The position numbers and the translations under genes were made by a program. Shown in pieces: positions 22,571 to 34,137 of a stretch of DNA of 64,000 nucleotides. Origin of the DNA: Agroathelia rolfsii. Lineage: Eukaryota; Basidiomycota; Agaricomycetes; Amylocorticiales; Amylocorticiaceae. The notes under the pieces are model-generated. The model searched no databases, was not told the DNA's origin, and worked only from the letters and a program-made list of their open reading frames with translations. Numbering within the stretch: position 1 is the first letter of the stretch; the number at the start of each line of letters is the position of its first letter. The DNA lies in contig JABRWF010000002.1 of assembly GCA_018343915.1 (NCBI GenBank), positions 3,534,001 through 3,598,000 of the forward strand, written 5' to 3'.

Positions 22571-24533
22571 ATGATCCTCGCAAAGGTTCGAATCACACCT
22601 CTTCATTGGCGGCACTGCTCTTCCAATCTTTGGTTTTCACGCGCGAAGACGACCATGCAAGGGCTCGACCTCTCACCCCCACCTCAGAGATGGATGAAGG
22701 ATGCCTTGAATAGGGATGTGTTCAAGAAGCACATCCCCATTCTTGCTGCCAAAATTCCCACAAGCAAGACTGGTGTACTGATCAACTCGAAAGTTATGAG
22801 CTCGTGAGCAAGATTGCCCCCTGGTATTGCACACATACCTTATTTGTGCATTGCCAGCTCCTTGTTGGGGATACCACGCATGCGGAATGTTGTTTACGAC
22901 CCTTCCGGCCCTCACGACCGACTGGTCTTATTCCGCGTCACAGATGAAGGTATGTTTGCATGCCCCATAAAACGGTAATCTACTTGATTCACATGATCTG
23001 GAAGGAAGCCAAATTGTCGCCTGAGGCTCGAAACTTTGTGTTACAAGAAGGGCAAGGACAATTCACGGATTATACTCTAGAGCTAGACTACGACTACTGG
23101 ACTGCCGGTGTGTACACCTTGTTCTCTTACGTCAAGATTTTGACATTACAACTCAGGTCTCTGCCAGACGACATACTTCATGCCATTTTACCGGAGGAAT
23201 TATGCGATGGTGCACCAACAGGCTTCGCTGCTACCGGTCATCTCGGTTAGTATATTCTTTAACGCTGATCACTATGTCATCTGAAGTATTTCCCAGCGCA
23301 TCTCAACCTTAATGCACCTTATTTACCCTACAAATACATCATCGGTCAAGTAATCATGGACGTACGTAAGGAGATAGTCCGCCGGACGTGCCTCATCTGA
23401 GATATTTCATCATCTGACAGAAAAACCCGCGAATCCGCACTGTTGTCAACAAGCTAGAATCCATCTCCAATCAATTCCGTGTTTTTCAAATGGAGCTTCT
23501 GGCTGGAGATCCTGATTACATCGTTGAACATGTACATGCGCATCATGGCTTCTTCCGTTTCTCCTTTTGCTCACGTTCGAACAGGCGGAATCAAATTGCA
23601 CCTTTAAATTTGACTTTTCAACGGTATATTGGAACTCTCGTCTAGGCACGGAGCACGCACGACTTCCTGCTCGATATTTTACTCCTGGAGCTGTAGTTGC
23701 AGATGTTTTTGCTGGCGTGGGCCCGTTTGCAGTCCCGGCAGCGAAGAACCATGGCTGTGCAGTCTTAGCCAATGACCTCAACCCAGAAAGTGCACGGTGG
23801 CTTCGCCACAATGCCGAAGCAAACCATGTACGTCGCTCAAACATCTTAATTGCAGCTGTTGTTGACAGCCTCCAAGGTTGGTGACGATGTTCGAGTCTCA
23901 TGTGAAGATGGACGCCAGTTCATTGCTACGATTGCCCAGAGGATTGCGGAGGATCCGTTCCCGCCCTACACTGGGCCAAAGATCAGCCGCCGCAAAGAGA
24001 GAGAAGCTAAAAAGGCCCAGAGCAAGGGTGATGCGTCCGGGCTCCAGCCATCAGTGGATCCTCAGAGTGAGAACACTTTATCGAATCGGAGTCGAATTGA
24101 TCACTTGGTGATGAACCTGCCTGACTCCGCCATCGAATTCTTGGATGCCTTCCGCGGCTTGTATGCCAAGTCACACAAGTTCGCACGCGCTTGGGACACG
24201 ACAGATGTTGAGGCGCTACCCATGGTTCATTGCTACTGCTTCACGCGAGAGCTAGAGCGAGAGGGCGCTGAAGTGGATATCCGCAATGTCCGTGCTATTG
24301 CCCCTATCTCCTTTTAATTTGACTGACCTCCATTATTTTGCGCATACATACAGCGTGTAGAGGAAAGGCTTGGTTCCACACTCAATGTTCCTCTGGGGGG
24401 ACTTGGCGAAGATTTGCATTGGGTTCGACGAGTCGCGCCAAACAAGGACATGTACTGCATTAGTTTCAGACTTCCGGCGTCCGTGGCGTATCGGGATGTG
24501 GGGGGAGGTGTCATGACGGTGCCTGGGCACTAG
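22571..24533 (+). CDS. TRM5: TRM5 tRNA (guanine37-N1)-methyltransferase
   Basis: Makes m1G37 in tRNA, in cytosol/nucleus and mitochondria in fungi. Seen: an N-terminus [20 protein letters not shown] rich in Arg/Lys/Ser without acids, compatible with a mitochondrial presequence, followed by [14 protein letters not shown]. Later motifs: [18 protein letters not shown], then [20 protein letters not shown] (SAM-binding motif I), [20 protein letters not shown] (motif II), and [16 protein letters not shown] (NLP catalytic motif). The C-terminus carries [32 protein letters not shown] and ends GGVMTVPGH. About five introns. Either the first ATG (mitochondrial form) or MQGLDL (cytosolic form) could be used, as in dually targeted yeast Trm5. 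Confidence 0.92.
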
Positions 24534-25061
24534 TCGTGCGCGTGGCCAGTTACTGCTCGGCGGGAGTGCCCATTGTGAACATACACTGCATATGCGTGCT
24601 TGTCTGTAGCAGTCATTGCTATGACATGCTATGGTTTTAAAATTTCCCCACACACACTCAAAATAAAGTATATCCGCATCTTATTGGCTGTAGATACACT
24701 ATAAGTGTTCAAGTTGGGATTGGATGAGAATATACCTCATGGTTGAGACTGCATCGGGGCAAACCGGTGACATGTTGGCGTGACGTAAGCAAGACCACGC
24801 TTATCCCCGCAAATGTGTCCGCCGGCTGTAACGCAGGCGCATTAGAGCAGTCGGGCGCAGGGAGTTAGCGGCGTACGACGGACTTGTATTTCTCTCGCAC
24901 TCCTCTTGTTTACTCGAGGATCAGCACCGCATACCCTGAGCATCGCTCTCTCCCTCTCTCTCCTTCTTTCTTGTTTCCTTTGGCCTCCATTTCCATTAGA
25001 CGGGGCGCCCTCTTCATATAGATCCACATAGACATATTATACAGGCTTTTGTTTTGTTGCT
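24534..25061. other. Intergenic: TRM5 3' region and carrier promoter
   Basis: About 530 bp. A CT-rich tract (about 24940-24975, CTCTCTCCCTCTCTCTCC) lies just upstream of the carrier gene and resembles fungal pyrimidine-rich promoters. No ORF of note. Confidence 0.5.
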
Positions 25062-28000
25062 ATGTCCCCGCTCTCTACCGTTAACAACGACTCGGGTAAA
25101 GTCTCGAGCGCAATCAGTGCCATTAAGGGCGTCGTCTCCGTCAAGGAGAGCGAGCTCAAGCGCTGGAAGCGCAACTTCGAGACAAACGCCAAGGTTGAAA
25201 AGGATGGAGAAAGGTAGCATCGTGCTTTTTCGGTTCTTGTCGTCACATCATCGACACGGCACACTGACAATTTTGTTCACTCGTTTTCCTGCAGGTTTTT
25301 GGATCCTGAAAACTTTGTCAATGCCATTGCACCCTCTGGAGACCTGACCCGCATCGGGCGGGCTCAGTTTGCAATTCTCTTCCGTGTTGCAGACATCAAC
25401 CGCCGGGGGCTCATCTCGTGGGACGACTTTGTCATTTTCGAGACGATGCTCAAGCGACCGGATGCCGACTATTGGATTGCATTCCAATACTTTGACGTGT
25501 ATGTTGCATTTGCATTTTGCGATTTCTTAGTTATACTGCAAAATTCTTATTCAAACGAACTATTTTTAGTGATAGCTCAGGAACCATTAGTTACGAGAAC
25601 TTTAAGAATGTCTTCACGGCCAACGTGGGATCCGGTTCAATTCCCTTCGATTTTGATTGGTATGCTTTCGCAATATATTTGCATTGATCGATCCTGACTC
25701 GGTGATTATAGCGACTGGATCAAGCTCTACCTCGGCAAGAAGAACGGGTCTCATGTCCTTGGATGTAAGGACATATGTAGAAAATACATTCCCCACATCT
25801 GACTTGATTTCTCGGTTAGATAATGAGTTTACACAACTTATGAAGGGTCTGCAAGGAGAGAGGCTGCGGCAAGCCTTCCATCACCTCGACAAGGACGAGG
25901 ATGGATTCATTACCCCCGATCAGTTCAAGAGAATCATCTTGGTATGTTTTTTTTATTGTGGCTGCCGTTGAAACTGTGGCCGACTAGTTTATAGGACATC
26001 GCCGGCCATAAACTTTCGGACGCTGTCATTGAGCGTCTTCCTACACTCACTACACTAACCCCTGGTGGGCGCATCACATACTCCGAGGTTATTGCTTTCC
26101 ACAATGTCATCCGAGGTAGGATAACTTCCACTATCCAGTCTATAGTTCTTTGTTAACGTTTCTCACAGAGATGGACATGGTCGAGCGCATTCTCCGCGAG
26201 GCCACTGCCAAATCGAAGGATGGACGTGTCTCCCAATCTGATTTCCTCAACTACTCACAAGCCAACTCCCGATACTCATTGTTCACGCCCATGGAGGCCT
26301 CCATTATTTTCCACTTTGCATCGCGTGGTAGTGGAGAGCAACGTCTGGCACTGATCGACTTCGCTCAACTGCTGGATCCTCGCTGGCGTGCACCACATGA
26401 TGACGCGGATGAATCAACAGCAGAAGTTGTCAAGGCTTCGTCGGCTTCGTGGGGAGTTGCTCTGCTTGGTAGTGCTTACAACTTTGTTCAAGGAGGTTGG
26501 CATATATTTCTTTCTCAATCACTATTCACAGCTCATCGGCATGCTTCACAGGTATCGCCGGTGCCTTCGGAGCCACCATTGTTTACCCTATTGATATGGG
26601 TAAGTTACTAAAGAAATATAAATTTTCTTCTCTGTTTGGCTGACCATCACTATAGTTAAGGTTTGTGTCGTCCATCTGTCCCTATCATTTTGCTCGCTCT
26701 TCTCAAACATGCGAACACGTTTGTTTATTGTTTTATAGACGCGGTACGTATCCATGGCATCTGTATCAAAAGATCACAGCTGATCTGAGGCAATTTACAG
26801 TATGCAAAACCAGAGAAGCACTGTTGTCGGTCAGCTGCTGTACAAGAATAGTCTTGATTGCGCAAAGAAGATTCTAAGAAACGAAGGCTTCCTTGGTTTC
26901 TACCGCGGCCTCGGCCCGCAACTGATTGTATGTCGATTTCATGTCTGAATTCGCTTGTCACATTAGTTCTCATCCAATCCAATATAGGGTGTCGCCCCCG
27001 AAAAAGCTATCAAATTGACGGTAAATGACTTTGTTCGAGGTAAAGCCACCGACCCGGAGACGGGCCGCATTACTCTGCCTTGGGAGCTCATTGCTGGTGG
27101 CACTGCCGGTGGATGTCAAGTCGTGCGTGTCAGATATTGAATTATTTATGTCCCGGCACTGATGCTCCTCCAGGTCTTTACCAATCCTCTGGAAATTGTG
27201 TACGTGTTTTTATATACGTTTGGGTGTATGATCTGAATCTGCCCCACAGCAAGATCCGTCTTCAAGTCCAGGGTGAGGCTGCTAGACTGGAGGGTATCGC
27301 GCCAAAGGGCGCTGTGCACATTGTGCGACAACTTGGTCTTGTGGGTCTCTACAAGGGTGCCAGTGCCTGTTTACTCCGAGATATTCCTTTCTCTGCTATC
27401 TACTTCCCTGCATACTCCCATTTGAAGAAAGATGTGTTCAAGGATGGCTATAACGGAAAGCAGCTTGCCTTCTGGGAGACGCTCAGTGCAGCAGCCATTG
27501 CGTAAGAGTTTCTGATCGGGCCTGTTGTCATGAAGAGATGAAACTCATCTTTTCGGATTTTTTGACATAGTGGCATGCCCGCCGCGTATCTTACAACTCC
27601 CGCTGGTACGGTACCGTTCTATCTCCTTTGCTCCATTACACCCGACTAACTCTTTGCTATGCGGTTGTTAGATGTCGTCAAGACGCGTCTGCAGGTAGAA
27701 GCACGCCAAGGACAGACCCACTACAAGGGTCTTGCTGACGCCTTCGTGAAGATCTGTGAGTGGTTGGCACGGTACTTGTTTATGCATGATGGACACTAAG
27801 GCGGAAATTTGCCTTAAAAAACTACCAGATAAGGAGGAGGGCTTCAAGGCCTTGTTCAAGGGCGGACCGGCCCGTATCGTCAGAAGTAGCCCACAATTCG
27901 GCTTTACGCTGCTCGCGTATGAAAACCTGCACAAAGTGAGTTTTCTAGCACGGATTCATCTCATCAAAAATGATCGTTTCTGACTGACGTATCACAACGC

Positions 28001-28287
28001 TCCGCACAGTACTTGCCTGTAAGCATTATCATTATTTTTCTCTGGGCTCTGATTGGCCCATCACACTCGAGCTGTGATCTGACCCGGGATTTTGTTTACA
28101 GTATCCATGGGAGGAGAAACCGCCCCAAGTCCAGACTGCGCTCACGACTTCGAGACCGGATGACTTGTCGAGAATTCGCGCACGGAATGCGCTCAAGATT
28201 CTGTTGGATGTGCATGGTGACTTTGGCCGCAGGGCGGCGTCTACGCCTTTGCCATTCCTGCCCTCTCCTAGTAACAAAAGTTCTTGA
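25062..28287 (+). CDS. AGC1: Mitochondrial aspartate/glutamate carrier with N-terminal EF-hands (AGC1/aralar type)
   Basis: Exchanges aspartate for glutamate plus H+ across the mitochondrial inner membrane; feeds the malate-aspartate shuttle. Seen: [22 protein letters not shown]-hand-like segments ([20 protein letters not shown], then [19 protein letters not shown]), then three carrier repeats: [41 protein letters not shown] and [20 protein letters not shown], each with P-x-[DE]-x-x-[KR]. C-terminus: [20 protein letters not shown], then [18 protein letters not shown] and PSPSNKSS. About 16 introns. In repeat 1 the signature is split over two 5-nt exons (26656-26660 and 26739-26743): ATGG + TTAAG + ACGCG + TATGC reads M-V-K-T-R-M. 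That frame is required by the family signature. The EF-hands place it with the Ca2+-type carriers of animals and filamentous fungi. Confidence 0.92.
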
Positions 28288-28870
28288 TAGTTGGGACCAT
28301 GGTAGATTTGTTGGAATAGAAATGTTTATATACTCTACTACTACTACTACACTGCATCATTTCCGCGTACGAACAGACATGTGCAGCATAGCCTGAGCGT
28401 GATGGACAGTTGGTGGACTCGGTCGGTGTTGCAATCCACAAGCAAGTCCCCTTAGAGACAGGATCAGCCAATCGTGAGAAACTGATGCGGGCTCTGATTG
28501 GCCTGTAGTGTGATCAACTCCTGCCTCAAATATCCAACACAGACAAGACGGAGTCGTTCACCCCTCCATCCCTCTGCTTGTGGTCATCTTTCGTTTTCTT
28601 TTCCTTTTTTTCTCTATTTTTTTCCCTCTTTTTTTTCGGTAAGCGCATACATCACATCAGATGTCAATATCATGATGGCCATATTTAACCCTTACTTCCC
28701 ATGTGCACCTCCAGAGCGTCCCGCTCTCCCCCACATCCTCTTCAAGTTTCTGCTAGACAGGGCTTGCCCCAAAAGCGTAGAGCGCTATTATTCTTTGTCT
28801 ATCTATTTGGCACGACACACACACACCGCCTGGGATTTCGTAGTCCTACCCCCACTCTCGTTCAATCATC
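28288..28870. other. Intergenic: promoter of the repeat surface-protein gene
   Basis: About 580 bp. A long pyrimidine-rich tract (about 28585-28640, runs of T with TTTCCCTC) lies 230-285 bp before the ATG, as in strongly expressed fungal genes. No TATA box is obvious. Confidence 0.5.
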
Positions 28871-31800
28871 ATGATGAAGTCAATATTACTCGGTCTCTCT
28901 CTCACGGCGTCCGTATCTGCTCAGGCCATCTCGATGGTGGGGTCATCCCTGGTCGTCGCTGATCTGTATGCTGCTGGCCCAACGTCTTCAGCCGATGCTT
29001 CAGGCTCGAGCAGCTCGTATCCTGCTCAGACGAGCGCTCCTAGCTCGTCGTACAGTGCTCCGCCATCACAGTACACTGCGGCTCCGTCAGATTACCAGTC
29101 CCAGACGGTTGGCATGCCGTATTCTTCCTACATGAACGGTGGATATAAGAACATGAATTGCGGCTACGGCTATTCGAAGGCAGACGACGGCTCTTGCCAT
29201 ACACAATCTTGGTATACGGATAACAGCTATGGTTGCATGGAAACGATCATCATCAACCAGTGAGCTTGCTAGAATATGACGCATATATGCTTCTTTTTCT
29301 GATTGGTTGTCGCGGTTTCACACAGCTCGGCATACTGTAGCTCCGTTGGCTATGGTTATGGTGGAGGGTCGACGGCGACTGTGACCGTGACTGAGACGTC
29401 GACGTATGATCACACTGTTACATCTACTGCAGTAAGACGGCATTTCTTTTTTTGCTGTATGTTTATTCACGGCAAATCAACAGACACAGACCGTGCCTAC
29501 CACGATCTATGTAACGCAAACCCGCACGGACACCCAGACACAGACAGATATCATCACATCGACCAAGACATATCTGTCCACCTCATTCGTTCCGACAACA
29601 TATGTCTCGGTGTCTACGGAAGTCATCGACAGCACCCTCACCCAAGAGCATACCCTCACCCTGACCGATACCCAGACTCAGATCAATACCTACACGAAGA
29701 CGGACGTCCTTACTAACACGGCAACCAAGACCCAGAGCGTTACGGAGACTGATTTTGTCACCAAGACCTATCTGTCGACCATCATCCAGCCTACTACCTA
29801 CACAAGCGTCTATGTTTCTACTGACATCATTGACAACGTAAGTAATCTTTTTTCTTCTCTTCATATCTCCTCATATGCGCGAAAATTAAAATTTATCCTA
29901 TTTTAGACCAAGACGCTTGTGCAAACACAGACCGCTACAGTAACTGATGCTGTCACTTCCGTGTCGACTGCAACTGCGACTGTGTCTAAGACGGCTACTG
30001 AGACCGACAGCGTCACTCAGACTGACTTTGTGACAAAGACGTATCTGTCAACGATCATCCAGCCCACGACGTACTTCAGCACCTATGTGTCGACGCAAGT
30101 CATTGACAATGTATGTTCTTTCTGCTGCTCTGATGCCCATGGGTTGTCCTGCTTACGTCTTCATCCAGACGAAGACTCTTTTGCAGACACAGACCGCTAC
30201 AGTAACAGATGCTGTTACTTCCGTGTCGACTGCCACCGCAACAGTCTCCAGGACGGCCACGCAGACCGATAGTGTGACCGAGACTGACTTTGTTACGCGC
30301 ACGTATTTGTCGACGATCCTCCAGCCAACGACATACTTCAGCACCTATGTGTCGACGCAGGTCATTGACAACGTGAGTCTCAACCTATCGTGTACGCAAG
30401 ATTCTCGTTTGACTCCCTCCCCCAGACGAAGACAGTCTTGCAGACCCAGACAGCGACGATGACGGACATCTTGACCTCGGTCTCGACGGCGACTGCCACG
30501 GTTTCTGAGACGGCGACGCAGACTCAGAGCGTCACTGAGACAGACTTTGTGACTAAGACTTATCTCTCGACCATCATTCAACCGACGACGTACTTCAGCA
30601 CTTATGTGTCGACTCAAGTCATTGATAACGTGCGTTCTGTGATCATTTCTATGGTTTATACTGTTTTTAACCTTTTCCCTCATCCAGACTAAGACTGTTC
30701 TGCAAACACAGACCGCCACTGTTACTGATGCTGTCACTTCTGTTTCAACTGCCACCGCGACAGTCTCAAGGACGGCCACACAGACCGATAGCGTAACTGA
30801 GACTGACTTCGTTACACGCACGTACTTGTCGACAATCATCCAGCCAACGACGTACTTCAGTACCTATGTATCGACTCAAGTCATCGACAACGTGAGTTGT
30901 AGTCCATTTGTACATACAAAATTCTTATTTCTATTTTCTTTCTTTCCACAGACGAAGACAGTCTTGCAGACCCAGACGGCTACGATGACTGATTTCATGA
31001 CTTCAGTCTCGACAGCTACCGCTACGGTTTCTGAGACGGCAACACAGACCCAGAGCGTCACTGAGACCGATTTCGTCACCCGCACATATCTGTCAACGAT
31101 TGTCCAGCCGACAACGTATTTCAGCACATTCGTCTCAACTCAGGTCATTGATAACGTATGTTCACTCAATCATTATTTTCCTCGAACTATTACTAACCTA
31201 GCCTCTATTATAGACCAAGACAGTCTTGCAGACCCAAACGGCTACGATGACGGATTTCATGACCTCGGTCTCGACGGCGACTGCCACCGTCTCTGAGACT
31301 GCCACCGAAACCCAGAGCGTGACCGAGACCGATTTCGTGACTAGGACTTATCTGTCAACCATCGTTCAGCCTACGACCTACACGAGTGTCTATGTATCTA
31401 CCCAGGTCATCGATAACGTAGGGGTTTGATCTTATCCACACTCTTGGATGCGCAGCTGAATCAAACTTTTTTCTGTTAATTATAGACCAAGACCCTGCTC
31501 CAGACTGCAACTGCAACTGTCACCGACCAGATGACCTTCGTATCCACGGCCACAGCAACTGATACTCTCACGGCCACCCAGAGTGTTACCGAGACGGACT
31601 TCGTCACTCGCACTATGCTCTCGACTGTTGTTCAGCCGACGACCTACACCAGCGTCTATGTATCCACTCAGGTCATCGATAACGTAAGTTACCAATTTCA
31701 TCGAAAAGATTTAGGTGGCTCGTTTACTGAAACGTTGGTATTCAGACCAAGACCGTCTTGCAAACACAAACCGCCACTGTAACTGACCAGATGACATCTG

Positions 31801-32324
31801 TGCAGACACAGATCATGACGGACTTCGAGACTGCTACTGCCACACAGACGGAGATGGTTACCGTGACCCAAGTCAGCACCTATGTGCAACCAACGACCTA
31901 CGTCTCAACCTACGTGTCTACCTCGGTCATTGACAATGTAGGTCCTTTCTCATCTCGAGGTCATCTGAGCTTGAGCTGAGAACTTTTACTGCAGACCCAA
32001 ACGGTTGAGAATACTGTCACCGCCACTATGACCGAGAACCAGACCATTCTGTCGACGATCCTTGCCACTCAGACACAGACGGCGTTTGCAACTGCCACTG
32101 TGTCGGCTACGACGACAGAAATTCAGGCTGCCGACGCCACTGCCCTGGCTAACTGTCTTGGAAACGTATGTTGAAACTAATTCGTGTTCTGCTTTACCAG
32201 CGGCTGATGATTTGCGATTGAACTTTTATAGTGCAAGAGTACCTGGGGTCTCTCGTACGGCACAGGTTATAGCTCCAATACCTACGCTGCTGCAGCCACA
32301 TCAACTCGGTCATCGTACTATTAG
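28871..32324 (+). CDS. Secreted Thr-rich repeat protein with one exon per repeat (cell-surface/mucin-like)
   Basis: I do not recognise a named family. Signal peptide MMKSILLGLSLTASVSAQA, then a Ser/Tyr-rich region and a Cys-containing segment (MNCGYGYSKADDGSCHTQSW). The rest is about ten repeats, each typically TKTVLQTQTATVTD, TSVSTATATVS, TATQTDSVTETDFVT, TYLSTIIQPTTY, YVSTQVIDN. Thirteen exons: 28871-29259, 29326-29431, 29484-29837, 29907-30110, 30169-30372, 30426-30629, 30688-30891, 30952-31155, 31214-31417, 31486-31683, 31746-31937, 31995-32165, 32232-32324, giving 908 residues. Exons 4-9 are each exactly 204 nt; all repeat introns are phase 0 and follow the D-N pair. The C-terminus has one Cys (NCLGN/CKSTWGLSYG) and ends SSYY, so no GPI signal or TM anchor is visible. 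Probably O-glycosylated and wall-associated; adhesion is inference. Confidence 0.85.
29484..31937 (+). repeat. Tandem array of exon-encoded 64-68-residue repeats
   Basis: Exon 3 (354 nt) holds a 50-residue degenerate repeat fused to a full 68-residue repeat; exons 4-9 hold one 68-residue repeat each; exons 10 and 11 hold shorter repeats (66 and 64). Exon plus intron periods are about 250-270 nt. Exons are much more similar than the introns between them. Confidence 0.88.
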
Positions 32325-33023
32325 AGCAGCCCCCCAGCGTTCTAATAGTTTCTTCATTCCGACCTTGTGTATCAATCTGTTAATGGACTGAATATCTCAC
32401 GCCGTAATATAAATCTCTTCCTGTAAATCTGACACAGACGGACCTTTCTACCGTGGACTATCTTTTCATGGCCGCCTTCTTTGTGCATACAACGTTCGCT
32501 TGTTTGTAGTGATCGTGTTTTCTTTGTGCTTCATCTTGCGCTTTTTCTCTTTCGTGATTGGAGGGGTTTTACCTTACGTTTTCCCAAAACTTTTTTTTTG
32601 CCTTTTTTTTTTTTTTTTTTACTCTGCGCTGCCACGCTTTTTTATTGCACATTTGCATTTTTCTAATATTATTTGTTGAAGGGCAGACGGATTCTTGGCT
32701 TGGTGTTAGTGCGCCGAATCTGGTTCTTCTACACATGTTACTACATCATGATTTATCTGGTGCAAGTTACGGATGGATTGCTATCTAAGTCATTTTTATT
32801 TCGTCTGCGCCAACTAGTAAGCAGTCTGAGAGTGAAATTGCACAAATGTGACGCCATTCTGGTGTTGTATTGTTACTAAGATATCGTGCTTGGTAAGTGT
32901 AATTTCTTGAACCAAGTCGTAATTGTACATAAATCCCCAAACAAACTCGTATTTTTGCTCTGGTACTCACGAAAACGGTCCAACTCAGCTTCACTGGCTG
33001 ACACTCCTGATATACTTAGAACC
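32325..33023. other. Intergenic: 3' region and promoter
   Basis: About 700 bp, very T-rich (runs near 32590-32620). It fits the 3' end of the repeat gene and the promoter of the thioredoxin-like gene. No supported gene. Confidence 0.5.
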
Positions 33024-33604
33024 ATGCCTCTTCAGATCGCAGACCAATCCGTGCAGCCTGCAGATCTCAAGGATGACTATCTCATCTTTTATGCCTCGAT
33101 CGAGTCAGAGACAGGCAAAATGTGGTGCCCTGTGAGTTTTCAGGTCCATAACGACAAACCAGACGCTTCTCAACTGAAGGCCATAAACTATTGATAATAA
33201 TGGTCTGACTTTATGCGTTGCAACTTGAAAGGACTGCCGAGATGTAGAGTCTCTCGTACACAACGTCTTTGACGCAGAGGATGGTCCATCTGCGACAATC
33301 GCCTATGTCGGTCTTAGGCCCGAGTATGTGTTTACCGATTTCTCACTCTTAGTTGTACCCGGAAAAAGATATATAACATGAAATTTAAGATGGAGACAGC
33401 CTTCAAATCCCTATCGCAACCAGCCATGGAACGTAACGAGTGTACCTTGTATCATCCGGCGATCTGATGTACGTATAGAACATACGATCTGGTGCGGGAA
33501 ACTTGGTTTGAATATGACGAGCTGATGTTGTGGATTGTCAGTCTGCCCGGCTTAACGACTCCGAATTTGCGGATAAACTTGACGCTTTTGTCAAGGGTGC
33601 ATAA
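33024..33604 (+). CDS. TXNDC17/TRP14-like thioredoxin-fold protein
   Basis: Cytosolic thioredoxin-related protein; family members reduce small disulfides. Seen: MPLQIADQSVQPADLKDDYL IFYASIES, then TGKMWCP/DCRDVESLV, where WCPDC is the family's active-site motif, split by an intron between P and D. Then AYVGLRPEWRQPSNPYRNQP, SVPCIIRRSD and the short C-terminal helix NDSEFADKLDAFVKGA. Three introns (about 33132-33229, 33324-33390, 33470-33539). The length (about 120 residues) is normal for TXNDC17. Confidence 0.9.
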
Positions 33605-34137
33605 ATTAAGCTGGTGCTTGTAATAATATGAGGCGCGCATGCGAAAAGGAGGGTTGGAATTTGAATGTACTAATAATACAACACTGGAATAACAGGAGCA
33701 TATGTGCTAGGACAGCTGTTCAAATTATCTTTCAGTAACTTGAATTTTATCACGTGACCCACTCTTATCGTAACTGTCAGTTGCAGTTTCAACTTGATTC
33801 AGGGATTAGTAAAAAAATGAATGAAGTCTCGAACAGCACTCACGTTGTAAAGTTCTGTTCATTCGCTGGAGGATTTCATATAGTGTGTTTTTCATCTCAG
33901 TGTAATGTAATGTAACTAAACGCGGGTAAAACCATTAGCTCATAACAACCCCTTGTTCATAAACCAAATGATTGACAGATCAAAAAATGAGGATTGAAAC
34001 ATAAAGATTGCAAAGTTATCATGATCTATTTTCTTAGGTTTCATAATGGTAATGACGACAGAGACAACAACAAATATTTATAATTTTTATTTATCACGAA
34101 AAATGTGATGTGCGATGTCAGCACGCTAACCACCACA
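33605..34137. other. Intergenic between convergent genes
   Basis: About 530 bp of AT-rich DNA with no ORF worth calling. Probably 3' UTRs of the thioredoxin-like gene and the MOCS1B-like frame. Confidence 0.5.

Noticed and set aside
22580..22605. GGTTCGAATC resembling a tRNA T-loop
   Set aside because: No T-stem or acceptor pairing around it; it lies in the TRM5 coding start.
29583..31127. Minus-strand ORFs across the repeat gene with VRVTKSVSVTL-type repeats
   Set aside because: Antisense shadows of the Thr codon repeats.
29484..31937. CRISPR-like or satellite array explanation for the periodic repeat
   Set aside because: The period falls on exons with conserved coding frame and splice sites, in a fungal gene with a signal peptide.
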